DNA of 64,000 nt from Aliiroseovarius sp. PrR006 (lineage in GTDB: Bacteria; Pseudomonadota; Alphaproteobacteria; Rhodobacterales; Rhodobacteraceae). Both the position numbers and the translations under genes were made by a program. Location of the stretch: NCBI RefSeq assembly GCF_010500215.1, contig NZ_JAAGOY010000007.1, positions 900,501 through 964,500 of the forward strand, read 5' to 3'. Below the pieces are notes generated by a model, which had not been told where the DNA came from, ran no database searches, and was given only the letters and a program-made list of their open reading frames with translations. Positions 61,717 to 64,000 of the stretch are shown here, in pieces; the first letter of the stretch is position 1, and every line of letters starts with the position of its first letter.

Positions 61717-62685
61717 TCAGAACCGATCGCGATCATGGGGGCGGGTAAAATCCAGCGCCGGCCCCTTTGGCACCACCCGCGTCGGATTGATCGTCTCGTG
61801 CGAGTAATAGTAGTGCGATTTGATGTGCTCCATGTTCACCGTCTCGGCCACGCCGGGATGTTGATAGAGTTCACGCAGATAGTTCGAGATGTTCGGGAAA
61901 TCCTCAATCCGTTTCAGGTTCGTTTTGAAGTGCCCGTGATAGACCGCATCGAACCGGGCCAACGTTGTAAATAGACGCCAATCAGCCTCGGTCAGTTGGT
62001 TGCCGACCAAATAGCGGCTTTCGGATAGGATGGTTTCAACACGATCCAGCGCCTCGAAAAGCGCGTCGAACGCCTGCTCATACGCCTCTTGTGTGGTGGC
62101 AAATCCGCAGCGATAGACACCATTATTGATGTTTCGATAGACATCGTCGTTGATCGCGTCGATTTGATCGCGCAGCAGTTCGGGGTAGAAATCCAGCGTG
62201 TTCCCAGTCAGCCCGTTGAAGGCTAAGTTGAACATGCGGATGATTTCCGAGCTTTCGTTGCTGGCAATCCGATTTTGCGCTTTGTCCCACAGAACAGGTA
62301 CGGTCACGCGACCAGAGTAGTCGGCCTTATCTGTCGTATAGACCTGATGCATGAAGCTGTGCCCGAACAGCGGCTCGGGATCCTTGGCGTCAAACTCCCA
62401 TCCGTTGGACAACATATGCGGATGCACGGCGGTCACACCGATCAGATCTTCCAGCCCTTTCAGCTTGCGAAAGATCAGGGTGCGGTGCGCCCACGGGCAG
62501 GCGAGCGAAACGTAAAGGTGATACCGGCCGGGCTCGGCCTTGAACCCGTCATCGCCCGTCGGGCCCGCCGCACCATCCGCCGTGACCCAATTGCGAAACC
62601 GCGCATCCTCGCGCTTGAATTTGCCGCCGGTTTTTTTGGTATCGTACCAAACGTCTTGCCAGACGCCATCCACAAGCTGACCCAT
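61717..62685 (-). CDS. Glutathionyl-hydroquinone reductase (Xi-class GST)
   Basis: A 322-residue protein of the YqjG/ECM4 family. The catalytic Cys is in LACPWAHRTLIF (residue 63), followed by VHPHMLSNGWEF, and the C-terminal all-helical domain contains DAINDDVYRNINNGVYRCGF and VGNQLTEADWRLF. Enzymes of this class remove glutathione from glutathionyl-hydroquinones. ATAGGAGACACCA precedes the start. It is likely a single-gene unit. Confidence 0.92.
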   Translation of the reverse strand: MGQLVDGVWQDVWYDTKKTGGKFKREDARFRNWVTADGAAGPTGDDGFKAEPGRYHLYVSLACPWAHRTLIFRKLKGLEDLIGVTAVHPHMLSNGWEFDAKDPEPLFGHSFMHQVYTTDKADYSGRVTVPVLWDKAQNRIASNESSEIIRMFNLAFNGLTGNTLDFYPELLRDQIDAINDDVYRNINNGVYRCGFATTQEAYEQAFDALFEALDRVETILSESRYLVGNQLTEADWRLFTTLARFDAVYHGHFKTNLKRIEDFPNISNYLRELYQHPGVAETVNMEHIKSHYYYSHETINPTRVVPKGPALDFTRPHDRDRF

Positions 62686-62781
62686 TGGTGTCTCCTATCT
62701 TCATCAGAAAAGATAACACCGCTCAGCCACCGAACAACTCAGCGAGATACGCATCCTATCTGTTCAAACCTGCACAGAACG

Positions 62782-62815
62782 AAAAACGGCCCGCGGGATG
62801 TCCTACGGGCCGTTT
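62782..62815 (-). terminator. Terminator of the malic enzyme gene
   Basis: AAACGGCCCG and CGGGCCGTTT pair perfectly around 12 bases. On the minus strand TTTTTCG follows the stem, 20 bp past the stop. Confidence 0.9.
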
Positions 62816-62835
62816 CAGTCTCTAACTTGGCGGAA

Positions 62836-64000
62836 TTAGCGCTTACCCAAGCGGGTCGCAGCCAGCATCGCCATGTTCAGAATGTCGTTCGAGGTCGAGT
62901 TGGTCGAACAGATCTGGATCGGCTGATCGATGCCCGACAGGATCGGACCGATGACGGTTGCCCCTGCCAGTTCCTGCATCATCTTGACCGAGATCGACGC
63001 CGAGTGTCTGGCCGGAACCACCAAAATGTTAGCTGGGCCAGACAGGCGGCAGAACGGATACTGCGCCATCACGTCCGCGTTCAACGCCACATCAGCAGTC
63101 ATTTCGCCTTCGAATTCGAAATCCACGCCGCGTGCTTCCAAAATAGCTGGCGCTTCATGCAGTTTCGAGGCGCGTTCCGATATCGGATAGCCGAAGGTCG
63201 AGAAACTGACGAAAGCCACGCGCGGCTCAAGCCCCAGACCGCGTGCAACGGCGGCAGCACGCTCGGCGATATTGGCCAGATCTTCGGTTTCGGGCCATTC
63301 ATGCACCAAGGTATCCGCCATCAGAACGATGCGGCCCTTGTGCAGAACGGCGGTCACACCAACGGCGCCATCCGAGGCGCGCGCATCAAACACATGGTTG
63401 ATCCGGTCCAGAACGTAAGCCGATTTGCGGGTCGCGCCGGTGATCAGACCGTCGCCATGCCCATGTGCCAGCATCAGCGATGCGAACACGTGACGGTCGC
63501 GCGCAGCCAGACGGTGAATGTCGTGACGGTCGAAACCCTGACGCTGAAGGCGTTCGTACAGGAAATCTTTGTAGGTCTCCAAGTGTTCGGTATTCGCGGC
63601 GTTCACAATGCGCAGCTCGCGCACAGCGTCGCCCAGACCATCGGCGGTCAGCTTGGCTTTCACGTCGTCTTCACGGCCAACAACCAGCGCCTGACCATAG
63701 CCATTGCGTTGATACTGAACGGCGGCACGCAGCACTTGCGAGTTGTCGCCCTCGGCAAAAATCATCGTTGCCTGGTTCTTGCGCGCACGCGCCGTGATGC
63801 CGCGCAGGATCGAGGCTGTCGGGTCCATCCGTGCTTTCAGGCTTTGCTCGTACCCATCCATGTCGATGATCGGACGGCGTGCAACGCCCGTGTCCATCCC
63901 AGCTTTGGCAACCGCCGGCGGGATCACGTGGATCAGACGCGGGTCGAACGGCGTCGGAATGATATAGTCGCGACCAAAGGTCAGCTTCTTACCGTACGCC
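62836..64000 (-). CDS. maeB: NADP-malic enzyme, C-terminal part (5' end outside the window)
   Basis: The visible 388 residues end a large malic enzyme of the MaeB type. FGRDYIIPTPFDPRLI marks the end of the malic enzyme domain near the right edge. It is followed by the phosphotransacetylase-like domain, with FAEGDNSQVLRAAV, DGLITGATRKSAYVL, LVHEWPETEDLANI and FCRLSGPANILVVPARH. That domain is regulatory and normally lacks phosphotransacetylase activity. The frame continues past the edge without a break. The enzyme makes pyruvate, CO2 and NADPH from malate. Confidence 0.95.
   Translation of the reverse strand, partial: AYGKKLTFGRDYIIPTPFDPRLIHVIPPAVAKAGMDTGVARRPIIDMDGYEQSLKARMDPTASILRGITARARKNQATMIFAEGDNSQVLRAAVQYQRNGYGQALVVGREDDVKAKLTADGLGDAVRELRIVNAANTEHLETYKDFLYERLQRQGFDRHDIHRLAARDRHVFASLMLAHGHGDGLITGATRKSAYVLDRINHVFDARASDGAVGVTAVLHKGRIVLMADTLVHEWPETEDLANIAERAAAVARGLGLEPRVAFVSFSTFGYPISERASKLHEAPAILEARGVDFEFEGEMTADVALNADVMAQYPFCRLSGPANILVVPARHSASISVKMMQELAGATVIGPILSGIDQPIQICSTNSTSNDILNMAMLAATRLGKR

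Noticed and set aside
1-64000. CRISPR array, prophage, integron or insertion sequence
   Set aside because: No regular repeat-spacer pattern, phage structural gene, attC site or transposase was seen. The only insertion-like structure is the repeat-bounded segment at 41.6-44.2 kb.

Overview
The window looks like chromosome of an alphaproteobacterium of the order Rhodobacterales (Roseobacter group). The signs are the hemD - mitofilin-like - hemY order, a RegB/RegA/SenC redox cluster, AddAB instead of RecBCD, the tsaE-amgK-murU-addB-addA-trxA run, a CtrA-type binding site and a consistently GC-rich third codon position. It is mostly ordinary core genome. No prophage, CRISPR array, intact insertion sequence or rRNA operon was seen.

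Layout. 1-3.1 kb: the end of a sensor histidine kinase, a small exported protein of metal-efflux type, and an autotransporter-barrel protein. 3.5-13.3 kb: a substrate-binding protein, two permeases and two ATPases of the branched-chain amino acid type, transcribed leftward with HyuA- and HyuB-type hydantoinase subunits. A divergent AraC regulator faces them across four 22-bp direct repeats. 13.4-20.4 kb: tRNA-Thr, the hemY/mitofilin/hemD block, and the divergent tsaD-gpsA-YciI-EVE run. 20.7-27.9 kb: mixed single genes (Tat-exported cyclase, DUF2853, LysM/BON protein, an unpaired TrpB, DUF1059, GFA, LysR, AhcY, HD hydrolase). 27.9-31.0 kb: the RegA/SenC/RegB redox system. 31.1-41.6 kb: a PAS protein with a CtrA site in front of it, then tsaE, the AmgK-MurU muramic acid recycling pair, AddB, AddA and thioredoxin. 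41.6-44.2 kb: the most unusual part, a decaying insert bounded by two 96-97 bp inverted copies of one structured repeat. It holds two frameshifted genes and one intact exported orphan. 44.2-46.0 kb: two L,D-transpeptidases around a CAP-domain lipoprotein. 46.1-50.5 kb: RNA methyltransferase, CCA-adding enzyme, two NUDIX hydrolases and Hsp33. 50.5-58.4 kb: a REC-PP2C phosphatase facing an Hpt protein, then IlvA, a coiled-coil exported protein, ArgG, an SCP2 protein, ribokinase and a dimeric-type isocitrate dehydrogenase. 58.5-64 kb: monomeric isocitrate dehydrogenase, a ClpP-like membrane protein, a glutathionyl-hydroquinone reductase and the C-terminal part of malic enzyme.

How the parts fit. 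The hydantoinase locus reads as one unit for uptake and ring opening of a cyclic amide under its own regulator. The RegB/RegA/SenC genes form a redox-sensing circuit for respiratory genes. AmgK and MurU salvage cell-wall sugar, and AddA with AddB repairs double-strand breaks. Two unrelated isocitrate dehydrogenases stand next to each other.

The best leads are the inverted-repeat insert, whose repeat copies differ in ways that spare their main stems; the 22-bp repeats in front of the hydantoinase locus; the CtrA site; and the paired isocitrate dehydrogenases. All functions are inferred from reading the sequence; no database search was run.
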